Assembly (NCBI GenBank): GCA_049325575.1
Contig: JBMOLK010000165.1
Coordinates: 1-64,000 of the forward strand
Origin: JBMOLK01 sp049325575
GTDB lineage: Bacteria > Bacillota > Clostridia > Acetivibrionales > Acetivibrionaceae
Length of the DNA stretch: 64,000 bases
Reading direction: 5' to 3'
This document shows, in pieces, positions 8,941-18,185 of the stretch (positions are counted from its first letter, which is position 1; every line of letters begins with the position of its first letter). Position numbers and translations under genes: made by a program. The notes under the pieces were generated by a model. It was not told the origin of the DNA. It saw nothing but the letters and a program-made list of their open reading frames with translations, and ran no database searches.

Positions 8941-9510
8941 CTACTGCATTACACTGCCCGTAATAACTCTTGCTATAATACCTTTATCAGTTCCCTTTTT
9001 AATTTTGAACTGACCCACCTGGATAGAGCTTTCCATGTTCAAAGAAGACAGATAATTTACAAAAGACTCCCTGCTTTCTACAAGTCCTGTATTTGCCAAC
9101 TTCTGTGCTACAATCTCCGAAGTATCTCCCGGATTGATATTAATTAAAACTTCCAAATTTACAGGCTCTATAGGTTTGTCTTCACCAGGGGAAGGCTTAA
9201 CTTCACTTGGTGAAGGCTTGGTTTCACCTGGAGAAGGCTTGTTGGTACTGTTAGGAGTTGATACCGGCTGTTTACCTGGTTTAATTATGTCATCCTCCAC
9301 ATCTCTATCCTCATTTATACTTTCCTTATCAATATCGGATTTTATAATATCACTGCTTAAAACCATACCATACTGTTTCGCCCTGGCAATTATCTCATCT
9401 TTACTCATCTCCGGATTCATCCCTGCAGAATAAATTATGCCTATTATTGAAGTAAGCACAACACCTATACCCAAACCCAGTATTATACTTTTTACATGAA
9501 ATTTCTGCAT
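8941..9510 (-). CDS. Membrane-anchored protein with MltG/YceG N-terminal-like domain
   Basis: About 189 residues: one N-terminal membrane helix, a linker of Pro-Ser-Pro repeats (KPSPGET, KPSPSEV, KPSPGED, about residues 95-120), and a C-terminal 70-residue domain containing INPGDTSEIVAQKLANTGLV and IQVGQFKIKKG. That resembles the LysM-like N-domain of the endolytic transglycosylase MltG, but the catalytic half is absent. It could bind peptidoglycan; this is inference. The start is the ATG at 9510 after GGGAGGG; an upstream TTG is less likely. It is separated from the flagellar cluster by a small hairpin. Confidence 0.7.
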   Translation of the reverse strand: MQKFHVKSIILGLGIGVVLTSIIGIIYSAGMNPEMSKDEIIARAKQYGMVLSSDIIKSDIDKESINEDRDVEDDIIKPGKQPVSTPNSTNKPSPGETKPSPSEVKPSPGEDKPIEPVNLEVLININPGDTSEIVAQKLANTGLVESRESFVNYLSSLNMESSIQVGQFKIKKGTDKGIIARVITGSVMQ

Positions 9511-9529
9511 ATACCCTCCCAAATGATAA

Positions 9530-9545
9530 AAGCGCTTATGCGCTT
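9530..9545 (-). terminator. Small terminator-like hairpin at the 3' end of the flagellar/chemotaxis cluster
   Basis: AAGCGC pairs with GCGCTT around a 4-nt loop and on the minus strand runs into TTTTAT. It lies about 25 nt beyond the DUF6115 gene stop. The stem is only 6 bp, so termination may be partial. Confidence 0.45.
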
Positions 9546-9570
9546 ATATTCTAACCCTTGATATATGTAT

Positions 9571-10131
9571 CTATTTATTTACTCCTAGAATGAGTCGTAT
9601 TTCACCTTTACCCATGCTTAGCTTTCTTGCTATTTCTGTCTCGTTAAACCCTCTTTGAGCCAGACTGATAACTTCTTTATGCCTGCTGTTTATTGGAATA
9701 ACCTTTTCTTTAACCTTGCTTTGAGGCTTGTTTTTCACCGTCTTAACAGTGTTTGCTTCCTCAAATATTATATTATCAATGATAAGGTCACTGTTTCCGT
9801 TAACAATGGAAACTCCTGCTCCTACCCTCCCTACATTTAGTGCATCTACACTTTCTTCCATTATTATTTTGGCTTTTTCTTCCATGTATTTAATTGTTTC
9901 CAGGGCTTCACGGTTTTTTTGGTCTACCTGGGAAACAATATAATCGGAAAACTTATTTAGTTCTTCCACCATCATCTCTGCATCTGCTATGATTCTAAGA
10001 AGTTCCTCCCTTTTCTCATCAATCCTGTTTTCATCATCCAGCCCCTTTTTCCTTTCAAAAGCTATCCACACCAGTGAGATCATTATAAGCAGTATTCCAA
10101 TAAACATTATACTCGCATAAAAACTTATCAT
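9571..10131 (-). CDS. DUF6115-like membrane protein with C-terminal helix-turn-helix
   Basis: About 186 residues: one N-terminal membrane helix (ISFYASIMFIGILLIMISLVW), a charged coiled coil, and a C-terminal HTH-like segment (LAQRGFNETEIARKLSMGKGEIRLIL). I place this with the DUF6115 family seen at the end of clostridial flagellar operons; the role is unknown. The frame opens at a GTG 13 codons upstream that has no ribosome site. The ATG at 10131 follows AGGGAG at 8 nt and is preferred. A membrane protein ending in a sigma-like HTH could couple the envelope to transcription or DNA, but this is inference. Confidence 0.7.
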   Translation of the reverse strand: MISFYASIMFIGILLIMISLVWIAFERKKGLDDENRIDEKREELLRIIADAEMMVEELNKFSDYIVSQVDQKNREALETIKYMEEKAKIIMEESVDALNVGRVGAGVSIVNGNSDLIIDNIIFEEANTVKTVKNKPQSKVKEKVIPINSRHKEVISLAQRGFNETEIARKLSMGKGEIRLILGVNK

Positions 10132-10197
10132 CTCTACCACTCCCTGATTATCTTTTGTGAAAAAGTTCACAACATAAGGTATAATTATGCGTACTAT

Positions 10198-10509
10198 TTA
10201 AAGTCTTATGTCAATTGTACTTGTTTGTTCCCCAGGTTCACTCTCGCCTTTTTTTCCGTAGCTTCCATTGCGCTTGGTTTTTTTCTGTTTTTTTTCACTC
10301 TGGTTTTTTTCCTGTTTTTCTTTTATTCTGGCCTTTTGAGCATTCTCCTGGGAGTGTACAAGATTAACACTGTCTTCTGCCTTGTTTTGGCTTACAGCTG
10401 CTTGCTGCTGGTTTAAGGCAGCATTCTTTTGCTGCTCATCACTATGAACTTTAGTCACTTCTCCTGTCTTTGGAATGAGTACCTGAAAATCAATGGGCTT
10501 AATTGACAT
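10198..10509 (-). CDS. Small charged protein of the flagellar operon, function unknown
   Basis: A 103-residue soluble protein, rich in Lys, Gln and Glu, with a basic stretch (KEKQEKNQSEKKQKKTKRNG). No domain is recognised. An AGGAAGTGA ribosome site and tight spacing to the DUF342 gene (19 nt) and the DUF6115 gene support real translation within the operon. It is probably disordered. The conserved-looking start MSIKPIDFQVLIPKTGEV suggests a short interaction motif. Confidence 0.65.
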   Translation of the reverse strand: MSIKPIDFQVLIPKTGEVTKVHSDEQQKNAALNQQQAAVSQNKAEDSVNLVHSQENAQKARIKEKQEKNQSEKKQKKTKRNGSYGKKGESEPGEQTSTIDIRL

Positions 10510-10528
10510 AAAACATCACTTCCTAAAA

Positions 10529-12160
10529 TTATTTATCAATGGGCCCGACCCTAATATCAGCTCCATCCCTGTATAAAGTACAATACTGTAAGTTTTCCTT
10601 TATATACATCATGCAAGTTCCAATAGCTACCTTGGTCCCGGGATATATAAAACCTTGTGCCCTGACTCTGCCGTTAGCTTCCTCCTGGAGTCTTAACTCT
10701 ATCTGGATCATTTCTTCCCTTAACTCATTAATCCTGTTTGAAAAGTAAACTTTTGTTCTCACACTCTTAGCCATTATTTCCTGCTTTTCAGGTGTCATTT
10801 TGCCTGCCGCCTCAAGTTTTTTTAGTAAAACAATAGCCTGTTCTGCTTTCTTTACATCTTCATCTATATGTTGGACTTCTTCACGAAGTGCTTTGTAGCG
10901 CTCCTTTAAAGAAGGGTCTACCCCAACCTCAATATCTGTAATGGTAGACATATAAGATCCGATAACCTTGGCTGTTACCTCTTTACCTACCTTACATGAT
11001 CCACCGACCAAAAGCCCCTTTTTACCTGAAAGCTCAAGCTTATTTCCACACTTTACATTACTGTGCATTATTGCTTCAGACTTTATATCTCCTTTAGCTT
11101 CAACATTACTGTTCTCAATATATTTAGCCACAATATCCCCGCCGCTGATTAGAGAACCTTTTCCCAGCCCCTGCATTCCTCTTCTTAGTATTATATCCCC
11201 ACCGGCTTTGATTACAGCTCCTTCAACCACACCCAATACTTCAACATTTCCACCGGCTTCTACAGTAAAACCCGACAATACATTGCCTCTTATAATAACA
11301 TTGCCGATAAAATTGATATTTCCCGTAGAATTATCAACATCAGCAGGAACTTCGAAGTTGGAAAAAACATTTACCTTCCCATCAATATAGTTTACCTGTC
11401 CATCAATATCTGCAAGCAGGTTTTCGCCGTCTTCACTTATTTCTACATTTCTTCCTTTGGGTAAAAGTGCCGGTTTACCGTCTAAAGCAGGCACATCGGT
11501 ACCAACCACCGTTTTGCCCGGTACGCCCGGAAGGGGAGGAATTAATGAACAAAGCACCTGTCCTTTTTGTACACTCTCAATTAAATTCAGTTCCCTAAAG
11601 TCAACCCTTCCATCTTCAAGAATGGTAGGCTTTCTATCTTTACTTAAATCAAAATGGAAGTCAACCTTTCCGTTTTGCCCGTTTGCTGCGGGTGTTCCTT
11701 CAGCTATAACTATGGTCTCACTATATACAGGATACTGTATAATTGTTTCCAGTGTGGATTTGTTAATCCCGTATGAAACTCCATGCCTGCTTAGGATCTC
11801 TATAATTTCATGCATATTAAGCATTCGCCCGCCATCAGGCGGTGTTATAACTATAGATGCTTTCATTTTGTCAGGTGCAACATTAACTGTTATGGAAGCA
11901 TCAATTTTAACCTCTTCTTGAGGCTCTGCTATCCTTACAGGCGTTTTATCAGCTTTTGCAACAGCAAGTTCAACCAGATCTTTCTTAAAGTCTCTTACCT
12001 TCTTATGGGTAAGCCTGTCTATTACCTCTCTGGCTTCTACTTTTTTCCCCTTACCCACAGGAGGATATACTGTCAGAAATACACCATCTTCCTTATACTT
12101 CAGCTCAAAAAATCCATCATTTAACCTGTTATAGGATGAACCCGCAATATTATCCAACAT
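10529..12160 (-). CDS. FapA / DUF342 family protein
   Basis: A 543-residue protein of the DUF342 (flagellar assembly protein A) family. An N-terminal domain with two strand-rich lobes is followed by a beta-helix of short repeats with G-N/D turns (GNINFIGNVIIRGNVLSGF, GGNVEVLG, GGDIILRRG; about residues 270-400) and a C-terminal coiled coil (about 420-490). The family is widespread beside sigma-28 in clostridial flagellar operons, and its exact biochemical role is not settled. It directly follows the sigma factor gene, with a 45-nt gap. Confidence 0.85.
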   Translation of the reverse strand: MLDNIAGSSYNRLNDGFFELKYKEDGVFLTVYPPVGKGKKVEAREVIDRLTHKKVRDFKKDLVELAVAKADKTPVRIAEPQEEVKIDASITVNVAPDKMKASIVITPPDGGRMLNMHEIIEILSRHGVSYGINKSTLETIIQYPVYSETIVIAEGTPAANGQNGKVDFHFDLSKDRKPTILEDGRVDFRELNLIESVQKGQVLCSLIPPLPGVPGKTVVGTDVPALDGKPALLPKGRNVEISEDGENLLADIDGQVNYIDGKVNVFSNFEVPADVDNSTGNINFIGNVIIRGNVLSGFTVEAGGNVEVLGVVEGAVIKAGGDIILRRGMQGLGKGSLISGGDIVAKYIENSNVEAKGDIKSEAIMHSNVKCGNKLELSGKKGLLVGGSCKVGKEVTAKVIGSYMSTITDIEVGVDPSLKERYKALREEVQHIDEDVKKAEQAIVLLKKLEAAGKMTPEKQEIMAKSVRTKVYFSNRINELREEMIQIELRLQEEANGRVRAQGFIYPGTKVAIGTCMMYIKENLQYCTLYRDGADIRVGPIDK

Positions 12161-12205
12161 ATTGATCCCCCCTTATGAATTTTTTAACTAACGAAATATA
12201 TAACT

Positions 12206-12976
12206 TTACTCACTTAAAATGCTTCTATGACGTGCCAACTTTCCTCTAAGCCGCAGAATTGCCTTTGTATGTAACTGAGAAATACGAGATTCTGATACTT
12301 TCATTATCGCACTAATTTCTTTTAATGTCAAATCTTCAAAGTAATATAAGGAAACTACTGTTTTCTCCTTTTCGGGAAGTTTTCCGATGGCGTCAACAAG
12401 AATTTCACGCAGTTCTGTTATTTCCATATAACCCTCGGGTCTATCTTCCCTATTTACTGAAGATGTGGTTACACCTATCTCATAGTTTTGTTCCAGAAAT
12501 TCTTCCAGGGATATCATAGATGACAAATTAACTTCATTTAAGAGCTTATTAAGTTCTTCCAGGCTAATCCCCAGCTTGTCTGCTACTTCCTGGTCTGAAG
12601 CAGAATGGCCAAGTTCGTTTTCCACTTCTGCGTAAACCTTCTCTAATTCTTTGTTCTTCTGCCTCAATGATCTTGGGACCCAGTCCAGTTCCCGGATACT
12701 ATCAATTATTGATCCTCTGATCCGTAATGATGCATAGGTTTCAAATTTGACACCCTTATTAATATCAAACTTGTCAATAGCATCGATAAGGCCGAATACA
12801 CCATATCCTATCAAGTCATCATACTCAACATTGGACCCGAAGTATATGCTTAGTCTTCCGGCAACATATTTGACAATATGCGAGTATTCTACGATAAGCT
12901 TTTCTTTAATAGCAGGATCCTTCGTATCGCTATATTGCCTCCATAGTTCCAGTTGCTTATTATTAGCGGATGACAT
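12206..12976 (-). CDS. fliA: RNA polymerase sigma-28 factor for flagellar/chemotaxis genes
   Basis: A 256-residue FliA/WhiG-type sigma factor (SigD in Bacillus). Region 2 is visible at YDDLIGYGVFGLIDAIDKFD and TYASLRIRGSIIDSIRELDWVPRS. Region 3 lies around ELGHSASDQEVADKLGIS, and region 4 ends with LTLKEISAIMKVSESRISQLHTKA, an HTH for the -35 box. It directs late genes such as flagellin and motor genes, none of which are in this window, and may also read the flgE promoter at 31975. Its place near the end of a long operon matches the Bacillus arrangement. Confidence 0.95.
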   Translation of the reverse strand: MSSANNKQLELWRQYSDTKDPAIKEKLIVEYSHIVKYVAGRLSIYFGSNVEYDDLIGYGVFGLIDAIDKFDINKGVKFETYASLRIRGSIIDSIRELDWVPRSLRQKNKELEKVYAEVENELGHSASDQEVADKLGISLEELNKLLNEVNLSSMISLEEFLEQNYEIGVTTSSVNREDRPEGYMEITELREILVDAIGKLPEKEKTVVSLYYFEDLTLKEISAIMKVSESRISQLHTKAILRLRGKLARHRSILSE

Positions 12977-13021
12977 TTAAATCCCCCATTACCTTATATA
13001 TTTTTTATCTATAAACTAAAA

Positions 13022-13426
13022 CTATAATTCTTCATTCTTATTTACTGTAACACTGTTTACGCTTAACGGTGTGAACTCTTCATCATACAGCTTGCTATCA
13101 TCTAAATCCAAAGCACTATCATAGGAATCTTCGTCTACCCTATAGTCAATCTTGTGAGCCCTGTCGCCTGTACTCTCGCTACTTTCCTCCGTCACCTGCT
13201 GTTCTCTTAAAAGGCGTTCCTCTCCATCTTTTTTCTTCTTAACTTCTTCGTCAATCTTTTTTAGAATACTTCTAACATATATTCCTGCTGCAAAAAACAC
13301 CACCATACCAATTGACATTCTTATATAGATTGTTCTAGGCTCAATACCACTCTTGTAGCTTACTATTCCTACTATGATTGACATAGAAGCACCTAAAATG
13401 AATGGCAACTTATGGATATAATCCAT
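13022..13426 (-). CDS. Two-helix membrane protein of the flagellar operon, function unknown
   Basis: A 134-residue protein with two predicted membrane helices (about 8-27 and 36-54) followed by a charged, acidic cytoplasmic tail. No family is recognised. It lies between cheD and the sigma factor gene, in the place where Bacillus has ylxL/swrB. SwrB is also a small membrane protein with a long charged tail that promotes flagellar export activation, so a SwrB-like role is a positional guess only. Confidence 0.65.
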   Translation of the reverse strand: MDYIHKLPFILGASMSIIVGIVSYKSGIEPRTIYIRMSIGMVVFFAAGIYVRSILKKIDEEVKKKKDGEERLLREQQVTEESSESTGDRAHKIDYRVDEDSYDSALDLDDSKLYDEEFTPLSVNSVTVNKNEEL

Positions 13427-13440
13427 CTTGTATTCCTCAC

Positions 13441-13926
13441 TTATATTTGCTTTATCCCATAACCAATGGTTTTAACCAATAAAATACCTGTGGCTGAATC
13501 AAGCTCAATTGTGCGCCCGTAGCTGCCGCCTGTGTCCTCTGAAACCAAAGGAATATTTAATTCCTGAAGCTTCTCCTTTGCAGCAGCAACATTCCTAAAA
13601 CCGATTCTCATCAAATCAGAGCCTTGAGAAAATGTAAACATCTGTGCTCCACCCGCAAGTTTTGCGATAATTCTGTTTTTATTTGCCCCTAACCGTAACA
13701 TTTCGTAAACTAAAGCATCAACAGCAGTATCTACAAACTTAGCAACATTGGTCATATTTCTTGCCTGCATACTATCGGGAAGCATGCAGTGAGCCAACCC
13801 GATTGTATTTGTGCTTTTGTCATATAAAGCTATACCGACACAAGAACCAAGTCCTAAAGTCGTTAATACCGAAGGGTGACGGGATGCTTGCAAGTCAGCC
13901 ATCCCAACTTTTATAACATTTTCCAT
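13441..13926 (-). CDS. cheD: Chemoreceptor glutamine deamidase
   Basis: A 161-residue CheD. It deamidates receptor glutamines and binds CheC. The catalytic Cys lies in LGLGSCVGIALYD, with the His in IGLAHCMLPD and the conserved AKLAGGAQMF segment after it. Its start codon shares bases with the end of cheC, indicating translational coupling of the two partners. Length is typical. Confidence 0.96.
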   Translation of the reverse strand: MENVIKVGMADLQASRHPSVLTTLGLGSCVGIALYDKSTNTIGLAHCMLPDSMQARNMTNVAKFVDTAVDALVYEMLRLGANKNRIIAKLAGGAQMFTFSQGSDLMRIGFRNVAAAKEKLQELNIPLVSEDTGGSYGRTIELDSATGILLVKTIGYGIKQI

Positions 13927-14546
13927 TAGCTTATAACTCCCAGAGCTCTTAATAATACTTCATATGAGTCAATATCAGGAACAAGAAAGAAATCCCCTAC
14001 AACTTTAGTACTGCCTTCTGAAAATTCAGTTTCTATGTATAGAACCGAATCTCCAAGCTTACCAAATTCAATTGCCGGAACACTAACTATTGCACCTGCC
14101 ATATCAATAGCAATATCAGGTACTGACGGCAGAATATTTAGTTTTGTCAGAGTAGATAATGCTGATAGGTAAGAACCTGCAAGAATATTACCTATCTCTT
14201 TTAGTGCCGAAAGCTCTATCTCCTCAAAATCACTGTTGTATTCAATGGGTCTGCCCATTAGAATATTCACAAGTATATGGGCTGCCTGGCTTTCCAAAAT
14301 AAACATTATACTTCCGGTAAGATCACCTGTTACCCGTAAAAGGAGACCAACTACAGGTATCTCTGCACCTCCTAGAATCTCATTCACTTCTTTAAACTCC
14401 AGGACTTTCACCTTTGGAACTTCCATATCAACCTTTTTGTTTAGCATCTTAGCAAGAGCAGTAGCCGCGTTGCCGGCTCCAATATTACCTATCTCCCTTA
14501 ATACATCCATCTGTAAATTGTCCAGATTATCAATATTGACCGCCAT
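13926..14546 (-). CDS. cheC: CheY-P phosphatase, CheC
   Basis: A 206-residue CheC with two pseudo-symmetric ELGALREIGNIGAGNA-like motifs: DVLREIGNIGAGNAATAL near residue 15 and SALKEIGNILAGSYLSAL near residue 115. Each carries the Glu and Asn used to remove phosphate from CheY-P. CheC is activated by CheD, which is encoded immediately after it. Together they give the CheC/CheD/CheV-type adaptation known from Bacillus, although cheV is not seen here. Confidence 0.95.
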   Translation of the reverse strand: MAVNIDNLDNLQMDVLREIGNIGAGNAATALAKMLNKKVDMEVPKVKVLEFKEVNEILGGAEIPVVGLLLRVTGDLTGSIMFILESQAAHILVNILMGRPIEYNSDFEEIELSALKEIGNILAGSYLSALSTLTKLNILPSVPDIAIDMAGAIVSVPAIEFGKLGDSVLYIETEFSEGSTKVVGDFFLVPDIDSYEVLLRALGVIS

Positions 14547-14552
14547 ATTCTT

Positions 14553-15026
14553 CTACGCTCCTTGCCGTTCAATTTCATTTATATCCGATAGCTTCTCAAG
14601 GTTTAATAATGTGACTATCCTGTCATCTACCTTTCCTACACCGAGAATATAATCCATAGAAACATCATTGCTAAAGTTTGAAACATTCTCAATGGATTCT
14701 TCAGTTAGCTGCAGTACTTCGTCTACTTCGTCAACAATTACCCCGAAAGAGATTTCATTAAACTTAAGGATAATTATTCTGGTCTCTTCAGTCTCTTCCA
14801 CAGCCGGAAGATTAAATTTCGTCCTTAAGTCCATAACAGGAACTATTTCTCCTCTTAGGTTTATAACTCCTTTGATATAATTCGGGGTCTTTGGTACCCT
14901 GGCAGCAGGCATTATCTTTTCAATAGTCGTTACTTTTTGTATATCAAGCCCGTAGTCTTCTTTGCCCAGCTTGAATATTACATATTGCCTGCTCTCAACA
15001 TCAATTCTTCCCTCCATTACTCTCAA
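14553..15026 (-). CDS. cheW: Chemotaxis coupling protein CheW
   Basis: A 157-residue SH3-like CheW that links receptors to CheA at the cell pole. Typical features are QYVIFKLGKEDYGLDIQKV, VINLRGEIVPVMDLR (receptor-binding loop) and the closing LLNLEKL strand. It lies between cheA and cheC with gaps of 6-7 nt. Confidence 0.95.
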   Translation of the reverse strand: MRVMEGRIDVESRQYVIFKLGKEDYGLDIQKVTTIEKIMPAARVPKTPNYIKGVINLRGEIVPVMDLRTKFNLPAVEETEETRIIILKFNEISFGVIVDEVDEVLQLTEESIENVSNFSNDVSMDYILGVGKVDDRIVTLLNLEKLSDINEIERQGA

Positions 15027-15033
15027 CTCCTTC

Positions 15034-17109
15034 CTAAACAGCCAGTGAATTCACATCAAGAATTAACGCAACATTACCGTCTCCAAGTATAGTTGCACCT
15101 GCAATACACTTAATCCCGGAAAGAAGCTTGCCAAGAGACTTTATAACTATTTCCTGCTGTCCGATTAAAGAATCTACAAGAAAGCCGGATAACTTCTCTC
15201 CTTTTTTAACAATAACCACCGTTAATTGTTTTTGTACCTTGTCATCCTTTGGAACTTCAAGAATCTTATCCAATCTTACTATAGGAACAACCATATTTCT
15301 AAGCAGAATTACCTCCTGCTTTTGTACCATCTTAATCTGGTCCGGAGTGATCTTTATTATTTCTTTAGTGCTTCCTAAAGGTATTGCGTATTTTTCATCA
15401 CCGATAACAACCAGAAGTGCCTGAATTATAGCAAGAGTGAGCGGAAGTCTTATAATAAATTTACTTCCCTTGCCTGCCTCTGTCTCAACCTCAACCACAC
15501 CGCCCAACTGCTCAATCTTGGTTTTAACAACGTCAAGTCCTACTCCTCTTCCCGATAGATCGGTAATTTTATCGGAAGTACTGAAGGATGGTTTAAACAA
15601 GAAGTCAATAATATCCTTCTGCGACAATGTATTAGCCATATCTTTTTTTACAAGGCCTTTTTCTATAGCCTTTTTCTTAACTTTTTCAAGATTAATCCCC
15701 TGTCCGTCATCCTCCACTTCAATAACAACGTTATTGCCATCCTGGTATGCTCTTAGATTGATATGACCTGTTGTGGATTTTCCAAACTCTTTTCTCTTTT
15801 CCTTCGATTCAATACCATGATCTGCCGAGTTTCGAAGAAGGTGTATCAAAGGATCTCCTATTTCGTCAATAACCGTTCTGTCAAGTTCTGTTTCCTCACC
15901 TGACATATTAAGTTCGATCTCTTTTCCGATTTCTCTGGCAACATCCCTGATCATTCTCGGGAACCTGTTAAATACCATTTCCACAGGTACCATTCTTACC
16001 TTCATAACAGCATCATGAAGATTGGTTGTAATACGCTCCAGATACTCAACAGCTTCACTGTATGATTGGGACCTTTCAATGCCATCCAATCCCTCAAGTC
16101 GGGTTTTTATGATTATAAGTTCACTCACCAGATTCATAAGAACATCCAGTCTGTCAATATCAACCCTTACCGTCTTACCGGTCTTTGTCTTGTGAACCTG
16201 ACTTTGTACCTGTATACCTGCATCATCTCTTGAATCCTGTAAGAATTCTTTTCCATCCATATCTTTGTCTTCGCTGTCGCTTTCGGAATAACCAAATGGC
16301 TCCTGTGACGGAATACCTTGGGTATCCATAGCTTCTACAGTATTAACGATTACCTTGTCAACTTCCGCTATCCCATTAAGGTCTCTTAAAAATAAGTCTG
16401 CTTCCTCCTTTGTAACGCAAACAACGGTAAATTCAAAATCAAATTTTTCATCCTCGATATCTTCCACTCTAGGCTCGGACTTAATAATTTCTGCATGCCT
16501 TTCAAGAGTTTGAAATATGATGAAGGCACGTGCTGATTTAAGTACACAACCCTTATTAAGTACAATTGTGATTTTGAGAACATTCATTCCCATTTCTATT
16601 GCTTTATTGGCAACATTTTGCTCATATTGATTGAGTCTGAAGCTGGCAGTAGCATATATATTTCCTGCGTCTTTAGGTTGTTTTTTACCTGCTGCCGAAG
16701 GGTTTGCCTGTACACTTTCCACAGATTTTTTCTGTATAGCTGCATTTAACTCCTGTATTATGTCATTATAGTCGTTACTTCCCTCTGTACCGGTGTTGAC
16801 TATATTCTCCGTATAGTTTTCCAGTGCGTCAAGGCACTTGAACAACAAATCAACCAGTTTAGGAGTCACTTTTAAGTCATTGTTTCTTAACGCATGTAAA
16901 ACATTCTCCATGTCATGGGTTAATTTAGCCATCTTGCTAAATCCCATTGTACCGGACATGCCCTTTAGTGTATGAGCAACTCTAAAAATCTCATTTAACA
17001 TGGATATTTCCTGTGGATTTTGCTCCAATTGCAGCAGTGACTGGTTTAGCCCTTGTAAATGCTCCTTGGTCTCATCAATAAAAATCTCGAGGTATTGACT
17101 CATATCCAT
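15034..17109 (-). CDS. cheA: Chemotaxis histidine kinase CheA
   Basis: A 691-residue kinase. The P1 HPt domain has phospho-acceptor His46 in RVAHTLKGMSG. A P2-like region (about 150-270), a dimerisation helix pair (VRVDIDRLDVLMNLVSELII), an ATP-binding domain with the N box LLRNSADHGIE and G boxes GQGINLEKV and GRGVGLDVV, and a CheW-like P5 domain (about 550-690) follow. It phosphorylates CheY and CheB. It overlaps the cheB stop by one base, so expression is coupled. Confidence 0.97.
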   Translation of the reverse strand: MDMSQYLEIFIDETKEHLQGLNQSLLQLEQNPQEISMLNEIFRVAHTLKGMSGTMGFSKMAKLTHDMENVLHALRNNDLKVTPKLVDLLFKCLDALENYTENIVNTGTEGSNDYNDIIQELNAAIQKKSVESVQANPSAAGKKQPKDAGNIYATASFRLNQYEQNVANKAIEMGMNVLKITIVLNKGCVLKSARAFIIFQTLERHAEIIKSEPRVEDIEDEKFDFEFTVVCVTKEEADLFLRDLNGIAEVDKVIVNTVEAMDTQGIPSQEPFGYSESDSEDKDMDGKEFLQDSRDDAGIQVQSQVHKTKTGKTVRVDIDRLDVLMNLVSELIIIKTRLEGLDGIERSQSYSEAVEYLERITTNLHDAVMKVRMVPVEMVFNRFPRMIRDVAREIGKEIELNMSGEETELDRTVIDEIGDPLIHLLRNSADHGIESKEKRKEFGKSTTGHINLRAYQDGNNVVIEVEDDGQGINLEKVKKKAIEKGLVKKDMANTLSQKDIIDFLFKPSFSTSDKITDLSGRGVGLDVVKTKIEQLGGVVEVETEAGKGSKFIIRLPLTLAIIQALLVVIGDEKYAIPLGSTKEIIKITPDQIKMVQKQEVILLRNMVVPIVRLDKILEVPKDDKVQKQLTVVIVKKGEKLSGFLVDSLIGQQEIVIKSLGKLLSGIKCIAGATILGDGNVALILDVNSLAV

Positions 17110-18176
17110 TACTTACGCACCCCCACAATTTTCATAATCTCATTCGTTATTTCCTTCAGCGGTACTACAACATCTACTGCTCCTGACATTATTGCGACTC
17201 TTGGCATTCCGAATACCACGCACGAACTCTCATCCTGTGCAATTATATGCGCATTATTTATACTTTTAAGTTTCTTAACACCTTCACTTCCATCCCCACC
17301 CATTCCTGTCATTATAACCCCAACTACATTTCTTAGTCCCGTTGCGGATAATGACTCCATCATTACATCAACCGAAGGCCTGTGTCCACCTACAGGAGGA
17401 TCTTTGGTAAGCTTTATTCTAAGTGTATTACTACAGCATTTTTCAACTGTCATATGGTAGTCACCGGGAGCAATATATACATGTGCGTTTCTAACAACCT
17501 CATCATTTTCAGCTTCTTTTACCTTTACGCTGCTCATTGAATCCAGCCTCTCTGCCAGTGATTTTGTAAATCCCGGCGGCATATGCTGTACTACCAAAAA
17601 AGCTGCCTCCACATCCTGGGGAATCATCGGTATAACATCCTGAAGTGCCTTTGGACCTCCCGTAGAAGTACCAATTGCAACAATATTCTTTATTTCGTTA
17701 AGATTAAAATCCAAAGTCTCGTCTTCTACTTTCCTGGTTTGGTGACTATTTCTTGTACTCTTTAAACTCTTTGCTATCTTTACTTTTTCAATTATTTCCT
17801 TTTTCTTTTCTTCTCCAGTCATATCAAATATATTTGAAGGCTTTGTAACAAAATCTATAGCACCATCTGCCAGTGCCTGAATGGTGGCATCGGCACCTTC
17901 CCTTGTAACACTGCTTAGCATTATTACAGGTATACTTGATATCCTGTTAAGCTCTCTTAGACAATCCAGCCCATCCATGACAGGCATCTTAACATCAAGA
18001 GTGATTATGTCCGGACCCAACTCCCTGGCTTTCTCAATTGCATCAAGCCCATTCTTTGCAGTCATAATGACCTCAATTTCATCATCACTGTTTAGAATAT
18101 CCGTTATTACTTTCCTCATAAATGCGGAGTCATCCACTACCATAACCTTGATCGTTTGCTTTTCATTCCTCGCCAT
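17109..18176 (-). CDS. cheB: Chemotaxis response regulator, protein-glutamate methylesterase
   Basis: A 355-residue two-domain protein. The receiver has the phospho-acceptor Asp61 (LDVKMPVMDG). The methylesterase domain has the Ser in IGTSTGGPKAL, the His in VVQHMPPGFT and the Asp in MTGMGGDG. It demethylates receptors during adaptation. The partner methyltransferase CheR is not encoded in this window, so it must lie elsewhere. Confidence 0.96.
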   Translation of the reverse strand: MARNEKQTIKVMVVDDSAFMRKVITDILNSDDEIEVIMTAKNGLDAIEKARELGPDIITLDVKMPVMDGLDCLRELNRISSIPVIMLSSVTREGADATIQALADGAIDFVTKPSNIFDMTGEEKKKEIIEKVKIAKSLKSTRNSHQTRKVEDETLDFNLNEIKNIVAIGTSTGGPKALQDVIPMIPQDVEAAFLVVQHMPPGFTKSLAERLDSMSSVKVKEAENDEVVRNAHVYIAPGDYHMTVEKCCSNTLRIKLTKDPPVGGHRPSVDVMMESLSATGLRNVVGVIMTGMGGDGSEGVKKLKSINNAHIIAQDESSCVVFGMPRVAIMSGAVDVVVPLKEITNEIMKIVGVRK

Positions 18177-18185
18177 AAACCCGAA

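Noticed and set aside
9184..9245. Short repeats suggesting a CRISPR or minisatellite
   Set aside because: The repeats encode Pro-Ser-Pro linker units in frame in the MltG-like protein; no spacers and no cas genes are present anywhere in the window.
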